Assembly (NCBI GenBank): GCA_964016985.1
Contig: OZ024828.1
Coordinates: 89,934,399-89,998,398, forward strand
Origin: Anodontia alba
Lineage: Eukaryota; Mollusca; Bivalvia; Lucinida; Lucinidae
DNA: 64,000 bases
Reading direction: 5' to 3'
The position numbers and the translations under genes are program-made. The notes under the pieces are model-generated. The model made no database searches and was not told the DNA's origin. It was given only the letters and a program-made list of their open reading frames with translations. Positions 1 through 10,868 of this stretch are shown one piece after another. The first letter of the stretch is position 1. Each line of letters begins with the position of its first letter.

Positions 1-208
1 TGACTTCGGGGATTTCCCTACTGATTCTCAGTGACGTAATGACTCGCTGAATGACGTTAAGCTAATATTTATTTTTGAATTCATTTATTTAAATGAAATA
101 TTTATTAGCTAAAATAATCATCATTAATTCCTACAGTTTAATGAACTAATAAATGGCATATTTAGCTTGTTTCTAGTTATTTTCGGTAGTTATCAAATAA
201 TATACGAA

Positions 209-209
<1 letters not shown>

Positions 210-269
<60 letters not shown>
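210..269. repeat. (TG)n microsatellite
   Basis: Uninterrupted TG dinucleotide run of about 30 units, followed by TATGTG. Simple sequence repeat with no associated gene. Confidence 0.97.
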
Positions 270-275
<6 letters not shown>

Positions 276-380
276 TGAATATTGATTCTTTGGTAGTGAG
301 TTGTTCCGTTTAGCTTTGGAAAGCCGTTTTCTTAATATATTTTATGTAATTTTGTCATCGAAGGTCATGTGACAAACAGA

Positions 381-530
381 ATCTTACATTCGTGGTCATT
401 TAATATGAAATTTATGAAACTCATTGGGTAATTACGGTATTTTATTTTGCACGCTCAAGGCTAGCAAAATACCGAAATTACCCAAACTCGTTTCATACAT
501 TTCATATTTAAATGACCACTCATGTAAGAT
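381..530. mobile_element. Palindromic MITE-like element, copy 1
   Basis: The left arm (about 381-448) runs ATCTTACATTCGTGGTCATT and onward. It is matched by the reverse complement of the right arm (about 463-530), which ends AATGACCACTCATGTAAGAT. The two roughly 68-base arms are separated by a spacer of about 14 bases and contain the complementary pair GGGTAATTACGGTATTTT and AAAATACCGAAATTACCC. Nothing in it encodes protein. A second, internally shortened relative lies at 58171-58265 and shares ATATGACAAACAGA, the CGTGGTC and AATGACCA motifs, and CTCATGTAGGAT. A dispersed foldback element is the best reading. No target duplication was identified. Confidence 0.7.
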
Positions 531-575
531 CCTATATATCTACATACCCGTTCAGAATTTTCGAATGACATTTGT

Positions 576-621
576 TAGGACTAAGCTTGCCCAGTAAACA
601 AAAAAAAAAAAAAAAAAAAAA
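576..621 (+). mobile_element. SINE fragment with poly(A)
   Basis: Bases 577-599 match the core of the SINE seen at 38153-38467 (AGGACTAAGCCTGCCCAGTAAAC) with one difference, and run straight into about 22 adenines. The other copies continue with GTGTGGTTAGG here, so this is either a 3'-truncated copy that was polyadenylated internally or a rearranged fragment. Confidence 0.6.
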
Positions 622-984
622 GAAATATTTTACACCCTATTCATGTAAAATGTTGTAGATTTGACTCCATTTAACTAAAACAAAAAAATATGTAACTTAC
701 AAATACTCAGTGCTAGTTTTGGTTAGAATCATATTTTCATCCACTGAGCAATTAGAGGAATTAGATATTAAAAATATACATGACAAATATGATAATCAAA
801 GAAAACAAAACTTAACTAAGGCATACGGCTGAAAGATCTTAGTTTTTAGTAACTAAGGGTTGTGAAGCCAAAATGTCACAAAAAAAAACAACAACAAAAA
901 AAAACAAAAAACAAAAAACCAAAAAAAAAACCACATAAAGTATTTCTTGTTAAACTTGGGCATTCACAATGGCTGTATGGAAAG

Positions 985-1262
985 CATCACGAAAACATAC
1001 CTATACAATGTTGACCCCCTTTAACCCCATTTTTATATAATAAAACGGGGGTTTACAGGGGTATACATTAAATTTATTATTTTTGCTCAAAACATAGATT
1101 GTGGGTACTCGTTAGAACCGCCTCTCCGAGGCGGTTCTATCGAGTACCCACAATCTATGTTTTGAGCAAAAATATGAAAAATATCAGATTTTTTTACCTG
1201 AAAATTTTCATTTTTTGGTGGTAAAATTCTCAATGTATTTGAATAGACGTGTTTTCGTAATG
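985..1262. mobile_element. MITE-like element with terminal inverted repeats
   Basis: The left end reads CATCACGAAAACATACCTAT. The right end, reverse complemented, reads CATTACGAAAACACGTCTAT. Between them are GC-rich inner palindromes (CCCCCTTTAACCCC facing GGGGGTTTACAGGGG) and the strong hairpin at 1078-1174. A single copy of the right end also occurs at 34082-34114 (TTGAATAGGCGTGTTTTCGTAATGG), so the end sequence is dispersed in this genome. No coding capacity. Confidence 0.6.
1078..1174. repeat. Near-perfect hairpin, ~47-bp arms, 3-nt loop
   Basis: The arms are about 1078-1124 and 1128-1174 around the loop TCC. The left arm contains GCTCAAAACATAGATTGTGG and GTACTCGTTAGAACCGCCTC, and the right arm is the reverse complement with one mismatch. 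It sits inside the larger inverted-repeat element at 985-1262 and would extrude as a very stable cruciform or form a long RNA hairpin if transcribed. Confidence 0.9.
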
Positions 1263-1887
1263 GTATGTCCTATATATATATATATTTTCAGGAGAACTAA
1301 ATAGGTTTTAACCTCTTAAATACATTCCAACCTCTTGCTCTATCTTAGTACAATGGTTATCTGATGTCAATTTCAGCGAATTACAGTTTGCCTGAAAATA
1401 TTAGTTTCCTCTTAACTGTAGCAGTTTTCGTCTGCTCAACACAATTAACTTAAACTAATCTTTTAGCGGGTCAATTAAAATAATCACTTTCTATGTACGC
1501 ATGTACGAGTAAACTGAGCGACGAAATAACATCCCCGCTTCTTTAACAGCATCAGATGGCTTGAACGAGAAATATTGATCAAACATCAGTTTTGAGAACT
1601 AAAATTATTATATAGCTATACATATCAAATGATTAAAATGCGCGATTAAAGCCGAGGAGCTAGCGTACCGATATCACACGATATCGGCACACTTAACTGA
1701 TAGTGCACAATTGCTCGGGATGCTTTCTCATATTACCGTTACATTTTGTTGCTTTTGATGACGTCGTGATGCAGTGACGTCGCGCCTAACCTTGTCACGC
1801 ACATTGGAAGAATTAACATTTTTGTTATTAAAACAGCGTTTTAAAGGTTAGAAACACCGGGAAATGAAATAAATATTTATAGCTATA

Positions 1888-2013
1888 TAATAAAAGGGTT
1901 ATTACCCCGATATTGGTGAATATGATCCCTCGATCGGATGTCTACGGACGCTCGCAGATATCCCAACTCGGGACAATATTCACCATTATCAGTGCAATAA
2001 CCCTATATTATTG
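1888..2013. mobile_element. Small MITE-like element
   Basis: The left end ATAATAAAAGGGTTATTACC, followed by GATATTGGTGAATAT, pairs with the right end ATATTCACCATTATCAGTG followed by CAATAACCCTATATTATT. The arms are about 38 bases and the centre of about 50 bases is GC-richer. No open frame and no clear target duplication. Confidence 0.55.
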
Positions 2014-2271
2014 AATCTTCACAACAATACGATTTTTAAGTATTATGACGCTCTTTATCAGACATCATGGATCTTCAACGACCACTGAATTTGCGACCTT
2101 ATGCTCGACGCCAAAAAAAAAAAAAAAAAAAAAAGCAAAGAATTACGTGTAACTTTAATGATTATCTAGATGGTAAATATTATTAAGGAGACATTTATAT
2201 GAATTAAATTAACACAGCTGTTAATCAACAAACTAGAATTGTATCAGCCTTTACTGTGTGGTACTTTTCAG

Positions 2272-2317
2272 GCTGATGATTTAACCTATAACGACGTCCG
2301 CACAGTCATGTACAACA
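2272..2317 (+). CDS. Candidate short internal exon (unidentified protein)
   Basis: A 46-base segment lies between a plausible acceptor (pyrimidine-rich tract ending CTTTTCAG at 2264-2271) and a good donor (GTAAGA from 2318). Only one frame is open; it reads ADDLTYNDVRTVMYN and ends one base into the next codon. I do not recognise the protein. The next exon-like segment on this strand (5691-5753) would hit a stop if joined directly in this phase, so an intermediate exon, a different gene or a chance match must be allowed for. RNA evidence would settle it. Confidence 0.35.
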
Positions 2318-2584
2318 GTAAGATGGTTTATAGCTATTTAAGACGATATTGCTTTATGTTTTATCTGAAAGTAAAATATGTCCTTGTATTATTTTGCCTT
2401 TCCACTCTGTAAATTATAAGGAATTGAGGACTGTTTGGTTTATAATTTGCGCTAAAATTGTTTTTTTTTTTATGGAATAAAATGCGTCAATAGATATAAG
2501 AAGGTAATTTAAATTAGTTCAAACAACAACCAGATCACTCAAAATCACAATATTGTATATCCTATTACTCCCATATACACTATG

Positions 2585-2712
2585 TACTATAGACTGGTTT
2601 CAGTCTCTAGTGACAAAATATTTTTTCTTATAATCTATTTGATAATCCACTAAAATAAAACCAAAGTAATATCATCACTGTAAAAGGCTGGTCACTAGAG
2701 ACTGGTGAAATC
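2585..2712. mobile_element. MITE-like element, copy A
   Basis: Starts at GACTGGTTTCAGTCTCTAGT and ends at ACTAGAGACTGGTGAAATCC, so its own ends are inverted repeats of about 20 bases. The body includes TGATAATCCACTAAAATAAA. A second copy in opposite orientation lies at 5408-5560. Together they flank the 97-bp tandem array. Confidence 0.65.
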
Positions 2713-3224
2713 CACCAAGTCCTTATGTAATGCATGAAATTAGCTTAAGTGCTTTAATGGTTTATCATCATGGATTTGTTGATCTAACCCCAGCAGGGAA
2801 CTCTTAATGGTCTGTGAAAAATTAGATTTATATCTTTACAGGAATCAACCTGTGGTCAGCTGATGTGTATTCTTTTATTTCAGAAGGAATGTCTGCAGTA
2901 GGTCTTTATATACATGTATATGAAAACTGTGTAGACCTATGCCTGCCTGCATCTTTGGACAATCTGGTATATGAAAGCATCTTTACTGGTGACTGCAGAT
3001 GCTCTAGAAATTATTTAATTATGTTAGCCATTCACTGACTAGGTAATTAAGTGATTTTGTCCAAGTTTAGATTAATAGTATTATTATTATTATTATTATC
3101 GCTGTTAGTGTTGTTGTTATTATTGTTTTGTCTTTTAATAGTACATGTACATCTGCTACAGTATATCTTTAGATATTTAAAAAATGATATTATTTTCTTA
3201 GGACTGTCACAGTCCAATATTTTG

Positions 3225-4800
3225 AGTATAAATCGTATTCTACAGTATCCATTTATTTGATATAAGGTGGCATCTGATATGGGTCTACACTGGTAGCTCA
3301 ATACTGTCTGTCCAATAATTAGGGTATATGTAGTATTCTGCAGTATCCATTTATTAGATGTAAGGAGATGCCTGATCTGGGTCTACATCGTTAAGTGAGG
3401 ACTGTCTGTCCATTACTTTGAGAATAAAGACGAATGGGCTTTATACTCAACGTATCTGGGTCTATCCTGCTACCTCAGGACTTGTCTGTCAAATTCTTAG
3501 GATATCTACGGTATTCTACAGTATTCATTTACATGTATTAGATCTAAGGTGGCGTCTGATGTGGGTCCACACTGTTACCTCAGGACTGTTTGTCCAATAC
3601 TTAGGGTATATATGGTATTGTATAGTATCCATTTATCAGATATTAGCTGGTGTCTAATCTAGGTCTTCACTGTTAGCTCAAGGCTATCTGTCCAAAACTT
3701 AGTGTGTCTCGATATTCTACAGTATCCATTTATCATATATAAGTGGATGTCTGGTTTGGGTCTATGTTAGCTCAGGACTATCTGTTCAATATTACGTGTA
3801 CATACGTTATTCTACAGCATCCATTTATTAGATGTAAAGTTGTATCTGATCTGGGTCTGGACTCTCTGTCCAGTACGTAGGGTATATAAGGTATTGTACA
3901 GTATCTATTGTTTAGATGTAAGGTGGTGTCTGATCTGGTTTAATTGTAAGCTCAGGACTGTCTGTCCAATCCTTAAGGTATATATCATATTCTACAGTAT
4001 CCACTAATTAGATGTAAGGTGGGATTTGATCTGGGTCTACACTGTTAACTCAGGACTGTCTGTCCAATTCTTAGGGTATATTAGGTATTCTACAGTATCC
4101 ATTTATTACAGGTAAGTTGGGGTCTGATCTGGGTCTATACTGTTAACTCTGGACTGTCTGTCAAAGTTTTAGGATATATACGGTATTTTAGAGATTCCAT
4201 TTATAAGATGTAAGCTAGCATCTGATCTGGCTCTACACTTTTAGCCTAAAACTTTCTGTCCCAATCTTAGGGTACATGTATATATGGTACTTTACAATAT
4301 CTGTTTATAAGATGTAAGGTGGCTTCTAATCTGGCTCTACCCTGTTAGCTCAGGATTGTCTGTCAAAGTGTTAGGATATAAACGGTATTCTACAGTATCC
4401 ATTTGTTATATGTAAGGTGATGTCTGATCTGGGTCTAAACTGTTAGCTCAGGAATGTCTGTCAAAGTCTTATATGTTATTCTACAGTATCCATTTGTTAC
4501 ATGTAAGGTGGTGTCTGATCTGGGTCTACACTGGTAACCCAGGACGGTCTGTCCAATTCTTAGGGTATATACGGTATTCTACAGTATCCATTTAAAGGAT
4601 GTAAGTAGCGTCTGATCTAGGCCTACAGTGTAAGCTCAGAACAGTCTGTCCTATACTTAGGGTATACACGGTATTATACTGTATCCATTTATTAGATGTG
4701 ATGTCTGATCTGTGTCTACACTTAATCACAGGACTATCTGTTCAATACTTAGGGCATATACCATATTCTACAGTATCCATTTTTAGATGTAAGGTGGCAT
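3225..4800. repeat. ~97-bp tandem satellite array (about 16 units)
   Basis: The unit repeats TATTCTACAGTATCCATTTA, then AGATGTAAGGTGGTGTCTGA, then TCTGGGTCTACACTGTTAGC, then TCAGGACTGTCTGTCCAATAC and TTAGGGTATAT. Successive TATTCTACAG starts at 3989, 4086 and 4184 give a period of 97-98. Units are diverged and several carry small deletions. The motif GATCTGGGTCTACACTGTT also appears alone elsewhere (11985, 28395), suggesting that the array was expanded from a dispersed repeat. It ends at about 4800 where unique-looking sequence resumes. Short open frames inside are not genes. Confidence 0.92.
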
Positions 4801-5178
4801 TAAAGCCCTGAAAGACTGCGTGATATTCCGCTACCTGTAGGAGAGCAAAATATTACATTCTGTCCTTTGATTATGCACAGTAAATACTTCTTTGGTTCTC
4901 TGATTTCTTCGTATGTTAATTATTGCTGTCGTAATGATAAAAACGCTTCCATTATAAAATATCTTAAAATTCCCATAAAAAATTTATGAAATCTGTTTTT
5001 TTTTTTTTTGTTTTTTTTTCTGATATTTTATGACCAGTATACACTACACATACTTACTGCAGCAGACGACATTGTTTTTTTATTTATTTATTTTTTTTTA
5101 TCATTTTTTATAGAAAATAAATCTTGAAATTTCAGGTAAAACGGATGATTTATGAAATGTCAAGACTTATTTACTATG

Positions 5179-5210
<32 letters not shown>
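5179..5210. repeat. Poly(A) tract
   Basis: Uninterrupted run of about 32 adenines. The surrounding 4980-5180 is T-rich with several short T runs. No retroposon body could be recognised beside it. Confidence 0.9.
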
Positions 5211-5212
<2 letters not shown>

Positions 5213-5407
5213 TCATCTGCATCAAATTTTACTTGGTGCAAACACAATCTAATAAACTGTACATGTAACTCCCTTTCAAAAAATCAGTGTGATAAATTAT
5301 TATAGCATGTGCCAGTAGTTTGGAGAAATTTGAACTCTGCTAAGAGGCTAAACTGATAAGAATTTATTATCCCTTGTCAAACACCAACCAGCTATCAGGT
5401 TGGACAA

Positions 5408-5560
5408 GACTGGAACTCATCAGTCTCTAGTGACCAGCCTTTACAGTCATGATAGGTTTTTTGGTTTTATTTTAGTGGATTATCAAACAGGATTATGAGA
5501 AAAAATATTTAGTCACTGGAGACTGGAGCCAGTCTATATGTACTATAGAGTACACTCCTT
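5408..5560. mobile_element. MITE-like element, copy B (inverted relative to 2585-2712)
   Basis: Contains CATCAGTCTCTAGTGACCAG and, at its other end, TCACTGGAGACTGGAGCCAG, with TTTTATTTTAGTGGATTATC in the body. The whole segment aligns with the reverse complement of 2585-2712. Non-coding. Confidence 0.65.
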
Positions 5561-5690
5561 TGACGTGTTTGAATCTGTCACCATACAGACAAACAGTTTT
5601 CTAATACCTTAGTTGTAGACATAAGATTTGATTTCCTATCTGCTGAGCTTATCATATTAAAACTTTTTACGTTTCCGTTTCTGCTTTCAG

Positions 5691-5753
5691 GATAACGTGA
5701 ACGAGTATTACAAAACCATTTACCAGCCTTGCTTAAGCGACACCGTGTCCGTG
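5691..5753 (+). CDS. Candidate internal exon (unidentified protein)
   Basis: Exactly 63 bases between a strong acceptor (TTTCCGTTTCTGCTTTCAG ending at 5690) and a consensus donor (GTG followed by GTAAGT from 5754). The open frame is in phase 0 at both ends and reads DNVNEYYKTIYQPCLSDTVS plus V. Splice-site quality and the mixed residue composition favour a real exon, and no low-complexity sequence is involved. I cannot place it in a family. The upstream candidate exon at 2272-2317 has an incompatible phase for direct joining. Confidence 0.5.
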
Positions 5754-5759
5754 GTAAGT

Positions 5760-6880
5760 AACATAATAAATGTTAATCATATAAATAAAAATGATCATAA
5801 TATAGAAAGTCATTTATAAGATATTTATTAAATGAGTAAAATGATTTATATCTATGCGAGCCTTGGCTGGAATATGATTAAAGCTTTTAGACGCTCGTGC
5901 TAAAATCACATTGAAGGAGGCGAATGAAAGAGTTTACTATATAGCAAATAATCGCATTTCATCCCCACAGTCGCCTTTTTGATATTAGTAACATAACGCG
6001 CCGTAACCAAGTGTTTCTACACTTCGTTTGCATACCGGAGAAGGATTTCCGCAAATTACATCGCTGCTAGCAAATCTTATCTCGCACACTCTTATCCGTC
6101 CCGTGGGAAAGATAAATATCGAGAATTTTCACGCTTTAATATACATTGCTTGTATAGGACGTCACGGTACGCCAACGTTAAGGCTGATGTCACTAAACGT
6201 CACAGTGATACCATCACAATATGGCGGACGTCAGCATTCGAAATTACTGCATTATTAAAAATCCACATTCAGAAATGAAATGTATGCAAGAAAAAGAATC
6301 TATCATTTGTTTGAGGGGTAGTATAACTCTAGGTTACGGGCAGTCTAGTATAACTCGGACAGCCTCCTGATACTAGACAGTGACCCTCGGGACGGATGTT
6401 TTCTGTCTACTCCTCACACACATGACAGATAATAAAACTAAAAAAAAAAAAAAAAAAGAAATCCTGCATGATGATGAAGTACGGGGAGACTTTTACGGCT
6501 GCATTCGGCACTTATAAGGATGGCATATAGCCTAACTTAGGCTCCTTGTCAAACTGTGTTCTGAGAACACTGCACCCTTAATAGCCTATTACTCTTTATA
6601 CTGTAAAGTGCGTAAAACTACCTCATATTTTTCAGGAAGAAGAAATATCCATCCCAACAAAAAAGATTACATGACAGAGAACACAGCTGAAAAGAAATAT
6701 TTATCCAAAAATGTATCTACTATCGCAGATTTCGGATAACCTGAGATTGGACAAGAATTTGTTTCTCTAAATGTTGGAGCAGAAACATACTAATGTCTCA
6801 ATCTGGTACGAAATACAGGTTCTTGGAAGAAAGGCGTATGTACAGCCATTAAAAGAACAAACGCCGGACGCATGTATGCC
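5760..6880. other. No gene recognised
   Basis: AT-rich stretch following the candidate donor, perhaps intron. It holds a small hairpin at about 6349-6381 (CAGTCTAGTAT facing ATACTAGACAG) and a short A run near 6440. The open frame at 6028-6258 has no recognisable features. Confidence 0.5.
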
Positions 6881-6884
6881 GTGA

Positions 6885-7365
6885 AAGATCAGGGATGTTG
6901 CATGAGACGAGCGTTACATAGCGCTTCGTAGCGCTTCGCTATGCAACGGTACGTTTCCAAAAAGCGCTTCGTGGCCCTTCGTGGCGCTTCGTAAATGTGT
7001 TTGGAGCTGACTCGCTATCTGAAACAGATCGTTGCATAGCAACCAGACAAAACAAAATGGCGGTGCCCGACGTAGTCAGTGTCCGTTTTAAGAAATTATT
7101 ATTATTATTATTATTATTATTATTGTTGTTGTTTTAGTCTGTTTTTGTCCTTGGACAAAGTGCATTGTGCAGAAATGACCATAGAACTCAAAACCAATCG
7201 CTGAAGCTAGCTTGTACGAGAAATTCCCAGTTTGAAAACCGTGTCATTTTGGTAGACATTTTAGAAAGCGCTCCCATTAAACGGACCGCTGCATAGAAAG
7301 GACAAATCGCTACAGAGCGCTACCTGAAAGCGCTTTCCTTATGCAACTCACTCCTGATTTATCTG
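6885..7365. mobile_element. GC-rich foldback/MITE-like element
   Basis: The left end, GATCAGGGATGTTGCATGAG followed by repeated AGCGCTTCGTAGCGCTTCG, is mirrored at the right end by AGAGCGCTACCTGAAAGCGC, CTTTCCTTATGCAACTCACT and CCTGATTTATC. Bases 7094-7134 hold an ATT/GTT trinucleotide run. The internal TTGCATAGCAAC is self-complementary. No protein is encoded. Boundaries are approximate. Confidence 0.5.
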
Positions 7366-7428
7366 CTATTACATATTATTTAAACAGATATCAAGCTAAA
7401 CATAACCGCATCGAAAACGTATAGCTCA

Positions 7429-8975
7429 TGATGTGCGTCCAGTTTATATTTCATCATGTGAATCTAGTGTATATGTATCATGATGTGCGTCCAGTGGATA
7501 TCTCATAATGTGCATCCAGTGGAAATCTCGTGATATGCGTCGAGTGTACATCTTATGATATGCGCCCAGTGTAAATCTCATGATGTGCGTCCAACGATAC
7601 CTCATGATGTGCGTCCAGTGTATACCTCATGATGTGCGTCCAGTGCATACATGTATCTCATAATGTGCGTCAAGCGTATATCTCAGTTGTTCATCAAGTG
7701 TATACCTCATGATGTGCGTTCAGTGTATATCTCACGACGTTCATTCAGTGTATATTTCATGATGTGCGTCCAGTGTATATCTCATGGCATGCGACCAGTT
7801 TATATCTGATGATGTGCGGCCAGCTTTTATCTCATGATGTGCGCCATGTGTTTACCTCATGATGTGCATTCAGTGTATATCTAATGATGTGCGTCCAGTG
7901 TGTATCTAACGATGTGCGTCCAGTATATACTCATGATGCGCGTACAGTGTATACTTTATGATGTGCGTCCAGTGCATACATGTATCTCATGATGTGCGTC
8001 AAGCGTATATCTCAGGTTGTTCGTCAAGTGTTTACCTCATGATGTGCGTTCAGTGTATATCTCATGATGTGCGTCCAATGTATACCGCATAATGTGCGTC
8101 TATTGTATACCTCATGATGTGCGTCCAGTTTATACCTCACTTTGTGCGTCCAGTGTTTATCTCATGACGTGCGTCTAGTGTATATCTCATGACATGCGAC
8201 CAGTTTATAGATCATGATGTGCATCCAGTATAATTATACCTCATGATGTGCGTCCATTGCATACTCATGTCATGCGACCAGTGTATATCTCATGATGTGC
8301 GTCCAGCATTTATCTCGTGATGTGCGCCCTGATTATACCTCATGATGTGCGTCCAGTGTATATCTAATGATGTGCTTCCAGTGTAAACTTATGATACACT
8401 TCCAGTGTATACCTGATGATGTGCGTCCAGTATATATCTTATATTGTACGTCTAATGTATACTTCATGATGTGCGTCCAGTGTATACTCCACGATGTTCG
8501 TCCAATGATGTCTCATGATGTGCGTCCAGTATGTACCTCACGATGTGCGTTCGATGTATATCTCATGATGTGCGTCCAATGTATATCTCAAGACATGCGA
8601 CCAGTTTATATCTGTTGATGTGCGTCCAGCGTTTATCTAATGATGTGCGCCATGTGTTTACCTCATGATGTGCGTCCAGTGTATATCTAATGATGTGCGT
8701 ACAGTGTATACCTCATGATAATTCAAGGTATACCTCATGATGTGCGTCCAGGGTATACCTCATGATGAGCGTCCAGGGTATACCTCATGATGTGCGTTCA
8801 GTGTATACCTCATGATGTGTGTCCAGGGTATACCTCATTATGTGCGTCCAGTGTATATCTTATGATGTGTGTCTAATGTATACCTCATTATGTGCGTCCA
8901 GTGTATATCTCATGATGTGCTTCCTGCGTATATTTCATGATGGCGTCCAGTGTATATATAATGATGTGTGTCCAG
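7429..8975. repeat. 25-bp satellite array (about 60 units)
   Basis: The unit is CTCATGATGTGCGTCCAGTG followed by TATAT, repeated with point changes and occasional small indels over about 1.55 kb. Higher-order structure is visible: the block around 7620-7760 (including CATACATGTATCTCATAATG and a TTGTTCATCAAG variant) recurs around 7970-8060. The 83-codon open frame at 8367-8618 is a by-product of the repeat and has a period of 25 residues. Confidence 0.96.
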
Positions 8976-9545
8976 TGACAGCCTAGAATGTTTCTTCTCC
9001 GAATTTTGCAAGGTCAAAATATTCGCTGCCACCCAATGATGAAACATTGTATTTTTTTCCATGTATTCAGAATGTCCAGCGAAAACCCTTAACAGACCGT
9101 ACAGATGCCGAAACGGAGCTTTGTCTTTGCTGATTTATGTTAAATCTATATATCTATATTTTTAATCGTTATTATTTATGAATTATTATAAGCAATTTAT
9201 AGTTTATTAAAGACTCGTTTAACCATGTACGATGTTGCTGTGAATCTCGTCATTGACACCCTTAGGTCAAATTCGGCCTACTTGTGGGAATATATTGGGT
9301 GAAATTGGCCTAATTGTGGGATCCGTCTAGTTGTGGAAATCGGACCAGTTGTGGGATCCGGCCCAGTTGTAAGTCCTACGTATATTTTTTTACTTTTCTG
9401 GCCAAAAAACCCCCCAAAAACTGCTTTACTATGAATCAAACCGAGCCTCGAATTTTCGTGATTTTGTGTGTGTGTTTTTTTTTTGTTTCCAAACGCAATC
9501 CTTTTTTACTTTTATTTTACACCTGTAATTATATTCCCAAACCTA
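8976..9545. other. Mostly unassigned; short tandem motif at 9275-9380
   Basis: No gene seen. At 9275-9380 short units such as CCTAATTGTGGGATCC, CTAGTTGTGGAAATC, CCAGTTGTGGGATCC and CCCAGTTGTAAG follow one another, a small degenerate tandem repeat. Confidence 0.5.
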
Positions 9546-9549
9546 CTTA

Positions 9550-9755
9550 TGACTAAGGACGACAACTATCACAGTGGTTTAGCTTTACACAGACTTGGGA
9601 TGGGGCTGTCTGCGGCGAGAAATTAGATATCCATTTGAACACGTTTTAAACGTCCACGCTTACTATTATGTATTTTAGAGAACTGTTACATCCAAAATTT
9701 TATGTCAAGCTGATGCTGACTGCTTTGCATAGTACATAAGTAACTTTGTAATATA
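9550..9755. repeat. Direct repeat, left copy
   Basis: Begins CTAAGGACGACAACTATCAC and runs through TGGGATGGGGCTGT, AAATTAGATA, GTTTTAAACGTCCA and AGAACTGTTACATC to AATTTTATGTC. It aligns along about 205 bases with 10060-10262. The two copies flank a segment that carries the palindromic element at 9937-10055. Confidence 0.75.
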
Positions 9756-9936
9756 CTGGCATAGCTTAAAAATGTTTTGGGTTTTCATTAGGGTGCGCAG
9801 AATAGGGAATTCTTCAATAGCACATATATTTTCGAGATTTCCGGGCCAAAATACTGCTATACAATACTGTTACAACCATGATACTATTTCCAAATATCAA
9901 GAAAAAGCCCATAATTTTATTTTCATTTAAAAGTAT

Positions 9937-10055
9937 GTACCTATCCAGTAAGCATTCGACATAAATCTAAAGTGGGCCGTTATCGGCCCGTCACAGTAGG
10001 TTACGGGCCGAAAACGGCCTGCTGAAGATTTATAAAGAATGCTAGCTGGGTACTC
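9937..10055. mobile_element. Palindromic MITE-like element
   Basis: GTACCTATCCAGTAAGCATTC pairs with GAATGCTAGCTGGGTACTC, and the inner arms GTGGGCCGTTATCGGCCCGT and ACGGGCCGAAAACGGCC also pair. The GC-rich centre in an AT-rich surrounding, together with its position between the two 205-bp direct repeats, suggests a small transposon. Confidence 0.65.
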
Positions 10056-10059
10056 CTGA

Positions 10060-10262
10060 CTAAGGAGGACAACTATTACAGTGGATAAGCTTTACACAAA
10101 CATGGGATGGGGCTGTAAGGGTCGCGAAATTAGATACTCATTTATTCTAGAGAACGGTTTTAAACTGTCCAGACTGATTCTTTAAAATCTAGAACTGTTA
10201 CATCAACAATTTTATGTCCAGCAAGTGTATGAATGTATTGCATATTAAATAAGTATTTGTTA
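10060..10262. repeat. Direct repeat, right copy
   Basis: Starts CTAAGGAGGACAACTATTAC and contains CATGGGATGGGGCTGT, GAAATTAGATACTCATTT, GTTTTAAACTGTCCAGAC and AGAACTGTTACATCAAC, in the same order as 9550-9755. Confidence 0.75.
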
Positions 10263-10282
10263 TCATGCAGTGGCTTAGCATT

Positions 10283-10475
10283 ACAGTGGTGACAGCGTTT
10301 TTCATGTCCACGGAAACACATACAAAACGCTTGTTAACGATTTGGAAACGGAGCGTTTGGACCACGCTTAAACGAAATTTGCATTTTAGCCAATCAGACC
10401 ATCGTTTCTGAAACGTTTCAAGCGTTTCGAATATTAACCAATCACATTATCGCTCGGAAAACGCTGTCATGGAAA
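10283..10475. mobile_element. Possible MITE with TGACAGCGTTTT ends
   Basis: GGTGACAGCGTTTTTCATG at the left end matches the reverse complement of GAAAACGCTGTCATGG at the right end. In between, forms of AACGTTT and AAACGCT occur repeatedly on both strands (AAAACGCTTGTT, GAAACGTTTCAAGCGTTTCG). Non-coding. Confidence 0.45.
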
Positions 10476-10673
10476 CCCTTTCTGGTTTCAAACGTTTTAT
10501 CGTTTGCAGAGTTAGCCAATCAAAATCCCGCGGACTCAATTTATTTTAGATCTTTTTTTTTCACTATTACTTAATAATAATAGTTATAAAATTAATAATA
10601 ATAGTGAAATAATTTTAGGGTGACGAGCATGTGATGCAATAAACAGGAAATGTGTGTTTGACAGACAGTAATG

Positions 10674-10782
10674 CAGCCGGACTCTGTAGCTCAGTCGAAT
10701 GCGCTTCTGACAGGTGATCAGGATTCGTGGGTTCGATGCTTGCAAATGAATAAATAAATGAATAAATAAATAAATAAATAAT
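10674..10782 (+). mobile_element. tRNA-derived SINE with (AATA)n tail
   Basis: A tRNA-like head at about 10674-10746 contains a box A-like TAGCTCAGTCGAATG and a box B-like GGGTTCGATGC. It is followed by an (AATA)n tail to 10782. These are the internal RNA polymerase III promoter elements expected of a SINE head. The anticodon arm does not fold cleanly, so it is not a working tRNA. The tail type differs from the SINE family at 38153. Confidence 0.6.
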
Positions 10783-10868
10783 TGGGTTCATTTAAGAAAC
10801 TTTATAATTGATCTATTAATGGTTATGATCATATCTTGTATTTTTATGTGTCTCCTCCAGAAAATATA

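Noticed and set aside
8367..8618. 83-codon Cys- and Met-rich open frame, superficially like a cysteine-rich peptide
   Set aside because: By-product of the 25-bp satellite; spacing of the Cys residues follows the repeat period.
7429..8975. CRISPR-like array (short regular repeats)
   Set aside because: Units are contiguous without unique spacers, they diverge by point mutation, and the setting is a eukaryotic genome.
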